Positions 1 through 9,370 of a stretch of DNA of 64,000 nucleotides are shown in pieces. The notes under the pieces are model-generated. The model did no database searches and was not told the DNA's origin. It saw nothing but the letters and a program-made list of their open reading frames with translations. The position numbers and the translations under genes are program-made. Origin of the DNA: Burkholderiaceae bacterium (GTDB lineage Bacteria; Pseudomonadota; Gammaproteobacteria; Burkholderiales; Burkholderiaceae); contig CANHPL010000004.1 of NCBI GenBank assembly GCA_947462685.1, positions 50,850-114,849 of the forward strand, written 5' to 3'. The number at the start of each line of letters is the position of its first letter. Positions within the stretch are counted from its first letter, which is position 1.

Positions 1-34
1 GTAGAGCGCCCCCCAGGAGCGCATCAAACCATTG

Positions 35-1018
35 TTATCTAAACATTTGAAGGTGTTGAAGGCAGGCATTGATAGCTTGAGGTAAAAAATCCTTGCTGCC
101 AGGATCTATGACATGACGACTAGGCATCGCCCTTAGCCAGGTAAGCTGTCTTTTACCTAGTTGTCGACTAGCTGCTAGTCCTGCTTCAACGAAATCTTTA
201 TAAGTTATTTCATGATTGAAGTAACTTATCGCTTGTCGATAACCTACAGCCCTCATGGAAGGTAATTCAGGTTTGATATTGGGATGATTTAAAAGTAATT
301 GAACCTCATCCAAAAAACCTTGATCGAGCATATGCATGAAGCGCATTCGAATCCGTTCATGAAGCCACCCACGGTCTTCAGGCTCTAGTGAGACCAAATT
401 ATTTGCAAAAGATGCATCATCCCGAGATTCTGAGTAGGGTTGTAAAGCCAAAAACTCTGACATAGGCGTGCCAGTCATTGTATAAATCTCTAAAGCACGA
501 GAAACTCTTTGAGTATCTCCCGCAGGGAGCCTTGAAGCAGTTTGTGGATCAATGTTCTGTAATTTTTCATACATGGCATCCCAGCCGATTTCAGATGCTT
601 CTTGAGCGATTTTTACACGAATTTCAGGGGATGTTGCTGGCAAGTCAGTAAGTCCTTGCACCAAGGCTCGCCAATACAGCATAGTGCCACCCACAATGAT
701 TGGCACATGACCTCGAGACTTAATTTCACTTGCCCACTGAATAGCATCCTTGGCAAACTGAGCTGCAGAATAACTTTGCCAAGGTTCTCGAATATTCAAG
801 CCATGGTGAGGAATTAAGGCTTGTGCTTCGAGACTCGGCTTTGCGGTACCAATATCCATGCCTTTGTATACCAGTGCCGAGTCCATGCTGATGATTTCAA
901 CAGACATACCGCAAAGTTTGGCAGATTTTGCAAGTTCAAATGACAAGGTACTTTTACCACTTGCAGTTGGCCCCACAATGGCAAGAATATTTTCTAAAGG
1001 ATGTTTAGAAAATGACAT
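35..1018 (-). CDS. miaA: tRNA dimethylallyltransferase MiaA
   Basis: This enzyme transfers a dimethylallyl group to N6 of adenosine 37 in tRNAs that read UNN codons, the first step towards ms2i6A. The P-loop GPTASGKST lies at residues 16-24, followed by the substrate-binding stretch around ISMDSALVYKGMDIGTAKPS (near 44-63). IIVGGTMLYW (near 106) and the late RAVGYRQ motif are also typical. The length of 327 residues is normal for the family. It starts 7 bases after the mutL stop and reads in the same direction, so mutL-miaA is probably one transcript, as in many proteobacteria. The 34 bases beyond its stop, at the window edge, are too short to assign. Confidence 0.97.
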   Translation of the reverse strand: MSFSKHPLENILAIVGPTASGKSTLSFELAKSAKLCGMSVEIISMDSALVYKGMDIGTAKPSLEAQALIPHHGLNIREPWQSYSAAQFAKDAIQWASEIKSRGHVPIIVGGTMLYWRALVQGLTDLPATSPEIRVKIAQEASEIGWDAMYEKLQNIDPQTASRLPAGDTQRVSRALEIYTMTGTPMSEFLALQPYSESRDDASFANNLVSLEPEDRGWLHERIRMRFMHMLDQGFLDEVQLLLNHPNIKPELPSMRAVGYRQAISYFNHEITYKDFVEAGLAASRQLGKRQLTWLRAMPSRHVIDPGSKDFLPQAINACLQHLQMFR

Positions 1019-1025
1019 ATTAAAC

Positions 1026-2828
1026 TCAGCGACCTCTTAAAAAGAACTTATCTAAATCCTGCACACTTAACTGAATCCAGGTAGGCCGACCATGATTACA
1101 TTGATCGGCTCTGTCCGTAGTTTCCATTTGTCTTAGGAGGGCATTCATTTCGGGAATAGTCAAGATTCGATGCGCGCGAACAGCAGCATGACAAGCCTTC
1201 GTTGCTAAGCGTTCATGCTTGGCAGAGTCAACGACACCAGAAGAGCCTACATCATCTAAATCATTAATAAGTGTGCGCACTAAAGCTGTAGGTTCTGCCT
1301 TATTCAAAAGTGCAGGAATCGATCGAATACAAATTTGTTCAGGACCCAAGGTCGTGATATCAAAACCTAACTCACTCAGGGCAGATTGATTGTCGTTGAG
1401 TAATGCAATTTCGAGAGAGCTCACATGCATGACAGCAGGAACTAAGAGGGTTTGTATGGCCACCTGGCCCTGTAAATCAGTTTTTAATTTTTCATATAAA
1501 ACGCGTTCATGAGCGGCATGCATATCAACCAGAACTAAACCATTATAGTTTTGCGCCAGAATATATATTCCTGCAATTTGTGCGATTGCATAACCCAGTG
1601 GGTAATGATGATCATCCTGAGAGGTTAAAGAAGAATTTGAGGCAGTCGATTCAATTTGATTCCTTTCACCTAATAACTGAATCATGGATTCCTTAATTGA
1701 GTTGTTCGGGAGAGTAAATTGCATCGGTTGTTGATACCGTAAAGTTGGAGGACTAACAAACGAACTTTGATTTGTCAAAGAATTGGTATTTGTAAGAGGA
1801 CTTTGAATAAAACTGGTGTTCGCAGTTGATGATGCTTGCGCATGTCCTGCACCATGAGATAAACGATCTTTAATTGAGTGATATACAAATTGATGGACTG
1901 CACGACTATCGCGAAAACGTACTTCAATTTTTGCTGGATGTACATTGACATCAACAAGTTCGGGTTGAATGGATAAATTCAGCAATAAGATGGGTTGACG
2001 ATCACCATGAAGAACATCCTGATAGGCGCTGCGAATAGCATGATTAATTAATTTATCTTTAATAAAACGATGATTAACAAATATATATTGTTGATCCGCT
2101 CTCGCCCTACTCGCTGTTGGAGCCCCAATGTATCCATGGAGTTGAATCAGATCTGTACCTACCTTTAAAGCTAACTTTGCCTCATGAAACTCGACACCCA
2201 ATATATCATCTGCTCTTTTTTCTAAAGTGCCTGATGACCAGCGGTGCAAAGGTTTGCCGTTGTGCCAAACTGAAAAACCGACATGGGGATTGGCTAAAGC
2301 GCAACGCCTGATCGCCTCTAAGCAATGGCCAAATTCAGTTGCTGAGGATTTTAAAAACTTACGACGCGCAGGTGTATTAAAAAATAGATCTTGAATATCA
2401 ATTCGTGTTCCGAAATCACCCGCTGCAGGTTTAATCTCCAATGTGGAGCTATTGATTAAATTTGCGTGCTCATCATTCGCGGTTCTCGTTGTAAGTGTGA
2501 CATTAGCAACAGACGCAATAGAAGCGAGGGCTTCACCCCTGAAGCCCATTGTCATTACTGATTCTAAATCCTCCAAGCTATAAATCTTACTTGTGGCATG
2601 ACGCGTTAATGCAAGTTTGAGCTCGGTTGTAGGGATGCCCTGACCATCATCTGAGATAACTATTCTTGTTGTGCCACCTTCTTCAAGACGAATATCTAGA
2701 GCCGTTGCATGCGCATCGATTGCATTTTCAAGAAGCTCTTTCACAACAGCACTCGGTCGCTCAATAACTTCTCCAGCAGCAATCTGGCTAATTAACTGAT
2801 CTGGCAGAGTGCGTATTGGATTTCTCAT
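1026..2828 (-). CDS. mutL: DNA mismatch repair protein MutL
   Basis: MutL is the ATP-dependent coupling factor of mismatch repair. The N-terminal GHKL ATPase is complete, with ELLENAIDA (near 32-40), DDGQGIP and GFRGEALASI. A variable linker rich in Ser, Asn and Gln separates it from a C-terminal dimerisation domain. Near residue 434 it reads DMHAAHERVLYE, which fits the metal-dependent endonuclease motif DxHA-x2-E-x4-E. The supporting ACHAAVRAH and CNHGRPT motifs follow. This form is known in betaproteobacteria and suits organisms without MutH. The length is 600 residues. It is first in an operon with miaA and divergent from the DedA gene, with 57 bases between start codons. Confidence 0.97.
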   Translation of the reverse strand: MRNPIRTLPDQLISQIAAGEVIERPSAVVKELLENAIDAHATALDIRLEEGGTTRIVISDDGQGIPTTELKLALTRHATSKIYSLEDLESVMTMGFRGEALASIASVANVTLTTRTANDEHANLINSSTLEIKPAAGDFGTRIDIQDLFFNTPARRKFLKSSATEFGHCLEAIRRCALANPHVGFSVWHNGKPLHRWSSGTLEKRADDILGVEFHEAKLALKVGTDLIQLHGYIGAPTASRARADQQYIFVNHRFIKDKLINHAIRSAYQDVLHGDRQPILLLNLSIQPELVDVNVHPAKIEVRFRDSRAVHQFVYHSIKDRLSHGAGHAQASSTANTSFIQSPLTNTNSLTNQSSFVSPPTLRYQQPMQFTLPNNSIKESMIQLLGERNQIESTASNSSLTSQDDHHYPLGYAIAQIAGIYILAQNYNGLVLVDMHAAHERVLYEKLKTDLQGQVAIQTLLVPAVMHVSSLEIALLNDNQSALSELGFDITTLGPEQICIRSIPALLNKAEPTALVRTLINDLDDVGSSGVVDSAKHERLATKACHAAVRAHRILTIPEMNALLRQMETTDRADQCNHGRPTWIQLSVQDLDKFFLRGR

Positions 2829-2885
2829 AAACTTATTTTCTCACGATAATCTTGAACATCATTTGAAACTGTTAATATATCCAAC

Positions 2886-3527
2886 GTGGATCAATTAATT
2901 TCTTTATTTCATTTTGTCATGCACATTGGAGATCATCTCGGTGAGTATGGCACCTTGGCATACGCCATTCTTAGCCTCATTATTTTCACTGAAACTGGCT
3001 TTGTTGTTTTTCCATTTCTACCCGGTGATACATTGCTCTTTGCTGCCGGCGCCTTTTGCGCTAGTGGCCAATTAAGCTTAGTTACCCTCAACCTTGTCAT
3101 TATTATTTCTGCAGTGCTAGGTAATACTGTAAATTTTTGGGTTGGTTACTATTTGGTAGGCCGTATCGATATCAGTAAGGCCAAATGGATTGATCAAACG
3201 GCTTTAGAAAAAACACATACATTTTTTGAAAAACATGGCGGAAAAACGATTATTTTGGCCAGATTTGTGCCTTTAGTCAGATCCTTTGCTCCTTTTGTTG
3301 CCGGCGTTTCTCATATGGATCATCAAAAATTTCAAACCTATAACATCATTGGCGCCGTTTTATGGAGTGGGATATTAACTATTTGTGGTTATTTTTTCGG
3401 AAACTTACCCATCATTCGGGATAATCTTAATGAAATCGTTCTCATCGGAGCACTTGCGGCTATTATTCCCACGATTATTGCCGGTCTGTGGCGTTTCATA
3501 CAGCCTTTATTTAAGAAACCAAATTAA
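2886..3527 (+). CDS. DedA/SNARE-associated family membrane protein
   Basis: This is a DedA-family integral membrane protein of 213 residues. The family includes undecaprenyl-phosphate and phospholipid translocases of the inner membrane, but the substrate here cannot be read from sequence. Typical features are FLPGDTLLFAAGAF (near 44-57), a central re-entrant region, and ARFVPLVRSFAPFVAGVS (near 134-151) with the conserved arginines, plus several long hydrophobic segments. The start is a GTG; no better in-frame ATG lies upstream. The 3' end overlaps the convergent SirB1-like gene by four bases. Confidence 0.9.
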   Translation: MDQLISLFHFVMHIGDHLGEYGTLAYAILSLIIFTETGFVVFPFLPGDTLLFAAGAFCASGQLSLVTLNLVIIISAVLGNTVNFWVGYYLVGRIDISKAKWIDQTALEKTHTFFEKHGGKTIILARFVPLVRSFAPFVAGVSHMDHQKFQTYNIIGAVLWSGILTICGYFFGNLPIIRDNLNEIVLIGALAAIIPTIIAGLWRFIQPLFKKPN

Positions 3528-4366
3528 CTGGCTTTGAGGGATTTCTCTAAATCTTCAAGGTGCATTCTAATTTCCGTAACATCTGTTGCGCTTGGATTTT
3601 TTTCTAAATAATGGTGCAAATCATTGATTGCAGGACGAATGTAGTCAAGTTGTGCAAAAGCTAATCCACGATCTCGAACCTCTTCAACTTCGCCAGGTAA
3701 AAGTAGGACTAATCTTTCTTGAATACTGAGTAATCGCTCCCATCGATCTTGGTGACTATATACAGCTTTTAAATTCCTTAAAAAGCGTGACAAAATTTCT
3801 CTAGGACTAGAGCTTCTTAAAAACAAACTAAGCGGTAATGCAAGTTCGCCGCGGTATCCTTTTGCGTCTAAATATGGGTCGAGCATGGCTTGTAATTCAT
3901 GCTTAGACAAAGAAGAACCTGTGGTTGGATCCATCACCACTTCTCCTTGAGGGAGTGAAATACGTACTAAAAAATGATTTGGAAATGAAATTCCGCGAAT
4001 TTGAATACCGATTTGATTTCCAAACTCCATCAGTAAAAGAGCTAAAGAAATGGGTATTCCACGCCGATGTTGAATCAAACTGTGAAGATAAGAGTTTTCA
4101 GGGGCATAGTAATCGTTCGTATTGAGACCAAAATGCATTTCCTGAAAAAAGAAATATTTCAGAAATTGTAATTTTTGTAAGTCAGTTGTTTCAGCTGTAA
4201 AACGAGACTTTAATTTAAGCACCAGTTGATCAATATCATCTAAGGTTTGTTGCACATCTAGTGAGGGATAGGCATGTTGACCAACAGCAATTGCAGCCTC
4301 AGTAAGTGGAAAATGAGCATCATCTGCTACAAGTGATTTAAAGTAGTCTAGTTGTTTAGTTGGCAT
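3524..4366 (-). CDS. SirB1/transglutaminase-like family protein
   Basis: This is a SirB1-type protein of 280 residues whose N-terminal half carries a transglutaminase-like fold. The characteristic stretch HRRGIPISLALLLMEFG (near 96-112) is followed by FPNHFLVRI and then by VVMDPTTG. A helical, TPR-like C-terminal region follows (RDRGLAFAQLDYIRPAINDL). The biochemical role of the family is not established, and the catalytic triad of true transglutaminases is not obvious here. It starts three bases downstream of the murJ stop codon on the same strand, so it is probably cotranscribed with murJ. Confidence 0.85.
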   Translation of the reverse strand: MPTKQLDYFKSLVADDAHFPLTEAAIAVGQHAYPSLDVQQTLDDIDQLVLKLKSRFTAETTDLQKLQFLKYFFFQEMHFGLNTNDYYAPENSYLHSLIQHRRGIPISLALLLMEFGNQIGIQIRGISFPNHFLVRISLPQGEVVMDPTTGSSLSKHELQAMLDPYLDAKGYRGELALPLSLFLRSSSPREILSRFLRNLKAVYSHQDRWERLLSIQERLVLLLPGEVEEVRDRGLAFAQLDYIRPAINDLHHYLEKNPSATDVTEIRMHLEDLEKSLKAS

Positions 4367-4369
4367 AAA

Positions 4370-5929
4370 TTAATGAGTGTGACGGATGAATTCTTTAAAG
4401 CGAAATCCACAAACTTTTAGAACAAGAGCATAAACAATCATAGCGAAAATACCCCAGCCAAGCATCAAAGTAATTCTTTTCAATGGTTCATCAGCAAGAC
4501 TAATCCAGTCATGATAATTAGCACCCCAAAAAAGAACCGCACCAAAAGCCAATAGGGCAACTAGGAGACGCAAGAAAAATGAAGCCCACGCTTGATTGCT
4601 GGCCAGCATTTGACCTTTTCTCGCCAAGCCTATCCAAAGGAGTGCGGCATTCAAACAAGCACCAATGCCAATAGACAGTGCCAGACCGGCATGGGCAAAG
4701 TAAGGCACAAAAATGAAATTTAAGAACTGCGTAAAAACCAAAACAATCAGACCTATTTTTACTGGAGTACGTATATCTTGTTTTGCATAAAACCCAGGAG
4801 CTAAAATTTTTATCAGAATAAGCCCAATTAAACCAATACCATAAGCTTGTAAAGCCATCTGCGTCATTTGGACATCATGAGCAGTAAATTGACCGTAATG
4901 GTAAAGACTCGCTGCCATGGGTGTGCCAAAGATAAAAAGTGCAATCGCTGCTGGCGTTGCCATTACAAAGGTTAACCGAATACCCCAACTCATCAGACTT
5001 TTTGATTGTTCAATATCGCCATTAGCATTTGCTCGACTCAAGCTTGGTAAAAGGACAGTCCCTACTGCAACACCTAGAAGTGCCGTAGGAAACTCCATTA
5101 AGCGGTCGGCATACGACAACCAAGAAACACTTCCAGCCTGAAGATGCGAAGCAATATTGGTATTAATAATTAAAGAGAGTTGGCTTACGGAGACAGCAAA
5201 TATGGCAGGCCCCATTAATTTTAAAATTCTGATTGCTTCAGGATTTTTTAAGGCCACACGGATATTTTTGATCCCCATGCCGATTTTGGGCATCATCCCG
5301 AGTCGAAATAATGCAGGTATCTGAATCGCTAACTGTAAAACTCCGCCCAACATGACTCCAACGCCAAGTCCATAAATCGGTGTTGAAAAATAGGGGGCAA
5401 AAATAAGAGACCCTGTAATCATGCCTAAATTCAGTAAAACAGGAGTAAAAGCAGGAATTAAAAACTTTTTATGGGTATTCAGAATTCCTGCGGCAAGGGA
5501 TACCATGGAAATAAAACCAATATACGGAAACATCATGCGTGTCAAAACAACACTCATCGAGTACGTGTCGGAGGATTTAAAGCCAGATGCAATCATGAAG
5601 ACTAGATAAGGTGCAAAAACGACCCCAATAATGACGGTGATAAGTAAACTCCAAAAAAGTAGTGTCGTAACGACATCAATAAGCTCTTTTGTCGCTTTTT
5701 CACCGTTTTTAGCACTAACTTCGCCTAAAATAGGCACAAAAGCTTGAGAAAACGCACCTTCTGCAAATAGTCGTCTAAATAAATTAGGAATCCGAAAGGC
5801 TACATTAAAGGCATCCGTCATTTCGGAAGCTCCAAAAGCCCTAGCAATGAGAGTTTCCCTCACGAGTCCCAAAACTCGGGATAGCATGGTCATACTACTG
5901 ACCTTTGCGGCGGCAGATAAAAGATTCAC
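4370..5929 (-). CDS. murJ: Lipid II flippase MurJ (MviN)
   Basis: MurJ moves lipid-linked peptidoglycan precursor (lipid II) across the inner membrane. The 519-residue protein is almost wholly hydrophobic, with about 13-14 predicted membrane segments. The N-terminus carries the family signature SRVLGLVRETLIARAFGAS and RIPNLFRRLFAEGAFSQAFVP. A GTG at the listed position is used as start because it gives the normal MviN N-terminus. The gene is the first of a leftward pair with the SirB1-like gene and is divergent from rpsT. Confidence 0.96.
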   Translation of the reverse strand: MNLLSAAAKVSSMTMLSRVLGLVRETLIARAFGASEMTDAFNVAFRIPNLFRRLFAEGAFSQAFVPILGEVSAKNGEKATKELIDVVTTLLFWSLLITVIIGVVFAPYLVFMIASGFKSSDTYSMSVVLTRMMFPYIGFISMVSLAAGILNTHKKFLIPAFTPVLLNLGMITGSLIFAPYFSTPIYGLGVGVMLGGVLQLAIQIPALFRLGMMPKIGMGIKNIRVALKNPEAIRILKLMGPAIFAVSVSQLSLIINTNIASHLQAGSVSWLSYADRLMEFPTALLGVAVGTVLLPSLSRANANGDIEQSKSLMSWGIRLTFVMATPAAIALFIFGTPMAASLYHYGQFTAHDVQMTQMALQAYGIGLIGLILIKILAPGFYAKQDIRTPVKIGLIVLVFTQFLNFIFVPYFAHAGLALSIGIGACLNAALLWIGLARKGQMLASNQAWASFFLRLLVALLAFGAVLFWGANYHDWISLADEPLKRITLMLGWGIFAMIVYALVLKVCGFRFKEFIRHTH

Positions 5930-5957
5930 GTCTTTAGTTTCGCTGATTTAGAAGGGC

Positions 5958-5986
5958 TAGTCAAAATTTCTTTGTTCAGTTATAAT
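5958..5986 (+). promoter_or_regulatory. Possible sigma-70 promoter of rpsT
   Basis: TATAAT at 5981-5986 lies 17 bases after TAGTCA at 5958-5963, a 4 of 6 match to the -35 consensus. It would leave a leader of about 115 bases before rpsT. The -35 element is weak and the region is AT-rich, so this is a tentative call. Confidence 0.35.
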
Positions 5987-6108
5987 AATTGATTATGTTT
6001 TTCAAACAACTCTAAAGATACAAGTAGAGATGTTCGGATAATTAACCTTAATAATTGTAATGAATGCAACTTAATGCATTTGTTCTTGAAGAGAAATAGA
6101 GTAAAAAT

Positions 6109-6375
6109 ATGGCAAATACCGCACAAGCTCGTAAACGCGCTCGGCAAGCAGTGAAGCAAAACGCTCACAATTCCAGCTTACGTTCACGCTTAAGAACTGC
6201 AATTAAATCAGTACGCAAAGCTGTAACTGCTGGCGACAAAGAGGCAGCTGCTAAAGTATTTTTAGCGGCACAATCAACGATTGATCAAATTGCTGACAAG
6301 AAAATTGTTCACAAGAACACCGCCTCACGTCAAAAGTCTCGTTTATCAGCCGCCATTAAGGGCATGACAAGCTGA
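6109..6375 (+). CDS. rpsT: 30S ribosomal protein S20
   Basis: S20 binds 16S rRNA early in small-subunit assembly. The 88-residue, strongly basic protein begins [13 protein letters not shown] and continues with the helical [16 protein letters not shown] pattern, ending in [14 protein letters not shown], all typical of S20. The length is normal. It stands alone, divergent from murJ, and is followed at once by an intrinsic terminator. rpsT beside a DUF3579 gene and argF is an arrangement I associate with Burkholderiales. Confidence 0.98.
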   Translation: MANTAQARKRARQAVKQNAHNSSLRSRLRTAIKSVRKAVTAGDKEAAAKVFLAAQSTIDQIADKKIVHKNTASRQKSRLSAAIKGMTS

Positions 6376-6392
6376 CATTTTTTTGGCTTGGT

Positions 6393-6418
6393 AAAAAATC
6401 CGCTCTTGGCGGATTTTT
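6393..6418 (+). terminator. Bidirectional rho-independent terminator after rpsT
   Basis: The arms AAAAATCCGC and GCGGATTTTT flank a five-base loop, with A-rich and T-rich ends on both sides. The hairpin can stop transcription of rpsT from the left and of the convergent DUF3579 gene from the right. Confidence 0.88.
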
Positions 6419-6435
6419 AGTTTTTAGAGCTCATA

Positions 6436-6741
6436 TTATTTATTTGAACTTGGAAGTTCAGAAATATAGTTGAGAACCAAATCGTTATCTTTTGCAAAGC
6501 CCAAGACAAAATCTAACGCTTTAGGGTCAATTTCATGAAGTCTTTCATCAACAAAGACACATCTAATGCCATTCATCATTTCAGGGCGAACGTAGGGTGA
6601 ATGAGTAAACCTTGGGTCGCCAAGGTCGGATTTAGGTCTAAAGGGGGCCATTACACCACATAAACGATCAATCCAATCACTTGGCCTAAAATCCTTGCCC
6701 TCAGAGGTAATACCTTGAATGAGAAATTGTTTATGTGTCAA
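6436..6741 (-). CDS. DUF3579 domain protein
   Basis: This is a 101-residue soluble protein of the DUF3579 family, known mainly from betaproteobacteria and without an assigned function. The conserved run includes IQGITSEGKDFRPSDWIDRL near the N-terminus, then PFRPKSD and SPYVRP, and ends in a short helix followed by a hydrophobic strand. There is no signal peptide and no cysteine pair. It lies between rpsT (convergent) and argF (divergent). The steady conservation of this position suggests a housekeeping role, but nothing in the sequence shows which. Confidence 0.85.
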   Translation of the reverse strand: MTHKQFLIQGITSEGKDFRPSDWIDRLCGVMAPFRPKSDLGDPRFTHSPYVRPEMMNGIRCVFVDERLHEIDPKALDFVLGFAKDNDLVLNYISELPSSNK

Positions 6742-6860
6742 TTTGCGTAAATTAGAAGATTAAATGAATCATGACAGACTATAGCCTATAAAGATTGCTA
6801 AAATATTTTTTAACAAGATTGATTGAATACAATAGGTATTTAAATCATTCATAATTTCTT

Positions 6861-7793
6861 ATGACTCAATTAAAAGTTCCGCTGCGACATTACCTTCAAT
6901 TTTCTGACTTTAATGCAGAAGACTACGCTTACATATTAAATCGCTCTAAAATTTTGAAAGAAAAATTTAAGAACTACGAAACGTGGCATCCGCTTCATGA
7001 TCGAACTTTGGCAATGATTTTTGAAAAGAACTCCACAAGAACACGATTATCTTTTGAAGCAGGGATGTTTCAATTGGGAGGGCATGCAGTTTATTTAAAT
7101 ACGCGCGATACCCAATTGGGGCGTGGCGAACCTGTTGAGGATGCCGCACAGGTAATTTCTAGGATGACCGATATCATTATGGTTCGCACCTTCGGTCAAG
7201 ATATATTGGAGCGATTTGCAACAAATTCTAGGGTACCCGTTATTAATGGCTTAACAAATGAGTTTCATCCATGCCAAGTACTGGCTGATATCTTCACTTA
7301 CCATGAGTTAAGAGGGGATATTTCCGGCAAAACAGTTACTTGGATTGGTGATGCGAATAATATGGCATATACCTGGTTACAAGCTGCGCGAATTTTAAAT
7401 TTTCAGCTTCACTTTTCTGGACCCAAGGACTACTCATTAGATATGAGTCGTATTAGCTCGGAAGAGGAAAAACATCTACACATTTTTGAAGACCCGTTAG
7501 AAGCTTGTCGAAATGCACATTTGGTAACGACCGATGTTTGGACGAGTATGGGTTACGAAAAAGAGAACCAAGAACGTTTAGTAGCTTTTGAACGTTGGAT
7601 TGTAGATGAGCAAAAGATGTCAGTTGCACAGCAAGAAGCGGTATTTATGCATTGTTTGCCAGCCCATCGAGGGGAAGAGGTTTCGAGTGGTGTTATCGAT
7701 GGCCCCCAAAGTGTCGTATGGCAAGAAGCAGAAAACCGTTTGCATGTGCAGAAAGCGCTCATGGAGTTTTTATTGTGTGGAAAATTTAATTAA
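6861..7793 (+). CDS. argF: Ornithine carbamoyltransferase
   Basis: ArgF makes citrulline from ornithine and carbamoyl phosphate. The carbamoyl-phosphate motif STRTR is at residues 58-62. HPCQVLADI (near 134) and the ornithine-site MHCLPAHRGEEV (near 267) are intact. The length of 310 residues fits the anabolic enzyme. It lies 10 bases before argG in the same direction, so the last two steps before argininosuccinate lyase are probably coexpressed. I looked for a clear ArgR box upstream and did not find one. Confidence 0.97.
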   Translation: MTQLKVPLRHYLQFSDFNAEDYAYILNRSKILKEKFKNYETWHPLHDRTLAMIFEKNSTRTRLSFEAGMFQLGGHAVYLNTRDTQLGRGEPVEDAAQVISRMTDIIMVRTFGQDILERFATNSRVPVINGLTNEFHPCQVLADIFTYHELRGDISGKTVTWIGDANNMAYTWLQAARILNFQLHFSGPKDYSLDMSRISSEEEKHLHIFEDPLEACRNAHLVTTDVWTSMGYEKENQERLVAFERWIVDEQKMSVAQQEAVFMHCLPAHRGEEVSSGVIDGPQSVVWQEAENRLHVQKALMEFLLCGKFN

Positions 7794-7803
7794 TTGGTAA
7801 ATA

Positions 7804-9039
7804 ATGATGGCAGATATAAATAAAGTGGTTTTAGCCTATTCTGGTGGATTAGACACCAGTGTGATTTTGAAATGGTTACAAGACACCTACAAATGTGAGA
7901 TTGTGACTTTTACTGCAGACCTTGGTCAAGGTGAAGAATTAGAGCCTGCAAGAGCCAAGGCCTTGCAATTTGGGATTAAGCCAGAAAATATTTTTATTGA
8001 TGACTTACGTGAAGAGTTCGTTCGGGACTTTGTATTTCCCATGTTCCGCGCAAATACGATTTATGAAGGCGAGTATCTTTTAGGAACTTCTATTGCCAGG
8101 CCGCTGATTGCCAAACGTCAAATTGAAATTGCACGTATGACTGGAGCAGATTCCGTTTCGCATGGGGCTACAGGGAAGGGTAATGATCAAGTTCGATTTG
8201 AGTTGGGGTATTACGCTCTTGAGCCAGGCATTAAAGTAATTGCACCTTGGCGTGAATGGGATTTACTTTCACGCGAAAAATTACTCGCCTACGCACAAAC
8301 AAATGGCATCCCTGTTGAAATGAAGCATAAACAAGGCGGCGCACCATATTCTATGGACGCAAATCTATTGCACATCAGCTTTGAAGGTCGGCATTTAGAG
8401 GATCCAAACGCACAGGCAGAAGAGTCCATGTGGCGTTGGACAGTTTCCCCTGAAAAAGCGCCAGATCAACCTGAAGAAATTGAACTTGAATTTGCCAAAG
8501 GAGATGTTGTTGCCATTGATGGACAACATATGGCACCACACACATTACTTGCCAAGTTAAATGAACTTGGAGGCAAGCACGGCATTGGCCGCTTAGATTT
8601 AGTAGAAAATCGCTTTGTTGGGATGAAGAGTAGAGGGTGTTATGAGACACCCGGCGGAACTATTTTGCTTAAAGCGCATCGTGGGATAGAGAGTATTACC
8701 TTGGATCGTGAAGTGGCTCATTTAAAAGATGATTTAATGCCCCGTTATGCAAGCTTAATTTATAACGGGTATTGGTGGTCTCCCGAAAGAATCGCTTTGC
8801 AAACCTTGATAAACCATACTCAAGAAATGGTGAATGGATTTGTAAAACTCAAGTTATACAAAGGCTCAGTTTCCGTATTATCAAGAAACTCATTAAACAC
8901 CTTATTTGATCAAAACATTGCTACTTTTGACGATGATGGCGGCGCATATAACCAAGCAGATGCCGGCGGATTTATTAAGTTAAACGCCTTACGTATGCGG
9001 ATTGCAGAAATTGCAAGGCGTAAAAGAATAACAAAGTAA
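7804..9039 (+). CDS. argG: Argininosuccinate synthase
   Basis: ArgG joins citrulline and aspartate with ATP to form argininosuccinate. The PP-loop SGGLDTS is at residues 13-19, and [17 protein letters not shown] lies near residue 120. The length of 411 residues is normal. Two adjacent ATG codons could start it; the upstream ribosome binding site is weak for both. It follows argF closely, and a short ppnP gene comes 25 bases later, so the three may share a transcript. Confidence 0.97.
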   Translation: MMADINKVVLAYSGGLDTSVILKWLQDTYKCEIVTFTADLGQGEELEPARAKALQFGIKPENIFIDDLREEFVRDFVFPMFRANTIYEGEYLLGTSIARPLIAKRQIEIARMTGADSVSHGATGKGNDQVRFELGYYALEPGIKVIAPWREWDLLSREKLLAYAQTNGIPVEMKHKQGGAPYSMDANLLHISFEGRHLEDPNAQAEESMWRWTVSPEKAPDQPEEIELEFAKGDVVAIDGQHMAPHTLLAKLNELGGKHGIGRLDLVENRFVGMKSRGCYETPGGTILLKAHRGIESITLDREVAHLKDDLMPRYASLIYNGYWWSPERIALQTLINHTQEMVNGFVKLKLYKGSVSVLSRNSLNTLFDQNIATFDDDGGAYNQADAGGFIKLNALRMRIAEIARRKRITK

Positions 9040-9064
9040 GTTTAAATTTAAGGGGATAGGGTAA

Positions 9065-9370
9065 ATGCAATTCGATCTGGTATCTGTAAGTAAAAAAGCA
9101 AATGTATATTTTGACGGTAAATGTATTTCCCATACGGTCACTTTAGCTGACGGAACTCGTAAGTCAGTAGGCGTTATTTTGCCAAGTACATTACGCTTTG
9201 ATTTAAGTACAAAAGAAATCATGGAAGTCGTTGACGGGACCGCATTTGTTGCCATCAATGGTCGCCCAGAACTCACCTACACGACTGGACAAATTTGGGA
9301 AGTAGAGGCTGGAGGATATTTTGAGATCCGTGTGGAGGCCCCATTACATTATGTCTGTCATTTTGGGTAG
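9065..9370 (+). CDS. ppnP: Pyrimidine/purine nucleoside phosphorylase PpnP
   Basis: This is a 101-residue cupin-like protein of the DUF1255/PpnP (YaiE) family, which cleaves several nucleosides with phosphate. The typical parts are VYFDGKCISHTVTLADGTRK, LGVILPS-like VGVILPSTLRF, and the C-terminal EVEAGGYFEIRVE followed by a short aromatic end. The family and length match well; the enzyme activity is known for the family and not seen here. Its stop codon directly abuts that of the convergent DUF192 gene. Confidence 0.88.
   Translation: MQFDLVSVSKKANVYFDGKCISHTVTLADGTRKSVGVILPSTLRFDLSTKEIMEVVDGTAFVAINGRPELTYTTGQIWEVEAGGYFEIRVEAPLHYVCHFG

Noticed and set aside
1-34. GTAGAGC at the window start, recalling a tRNA D-stem
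   Set aside because: The bases that follow do not form an anticodon arm or T-arm, and the miaA stop comes directly after.
6800-6860. TGAAT and ATTCA-like half sites upstream of argF, considered as ArgR boxes
   Set aside because: The half sites are not arranged as an 18-base palindrome with correct spacing in this AT-rich stretch.
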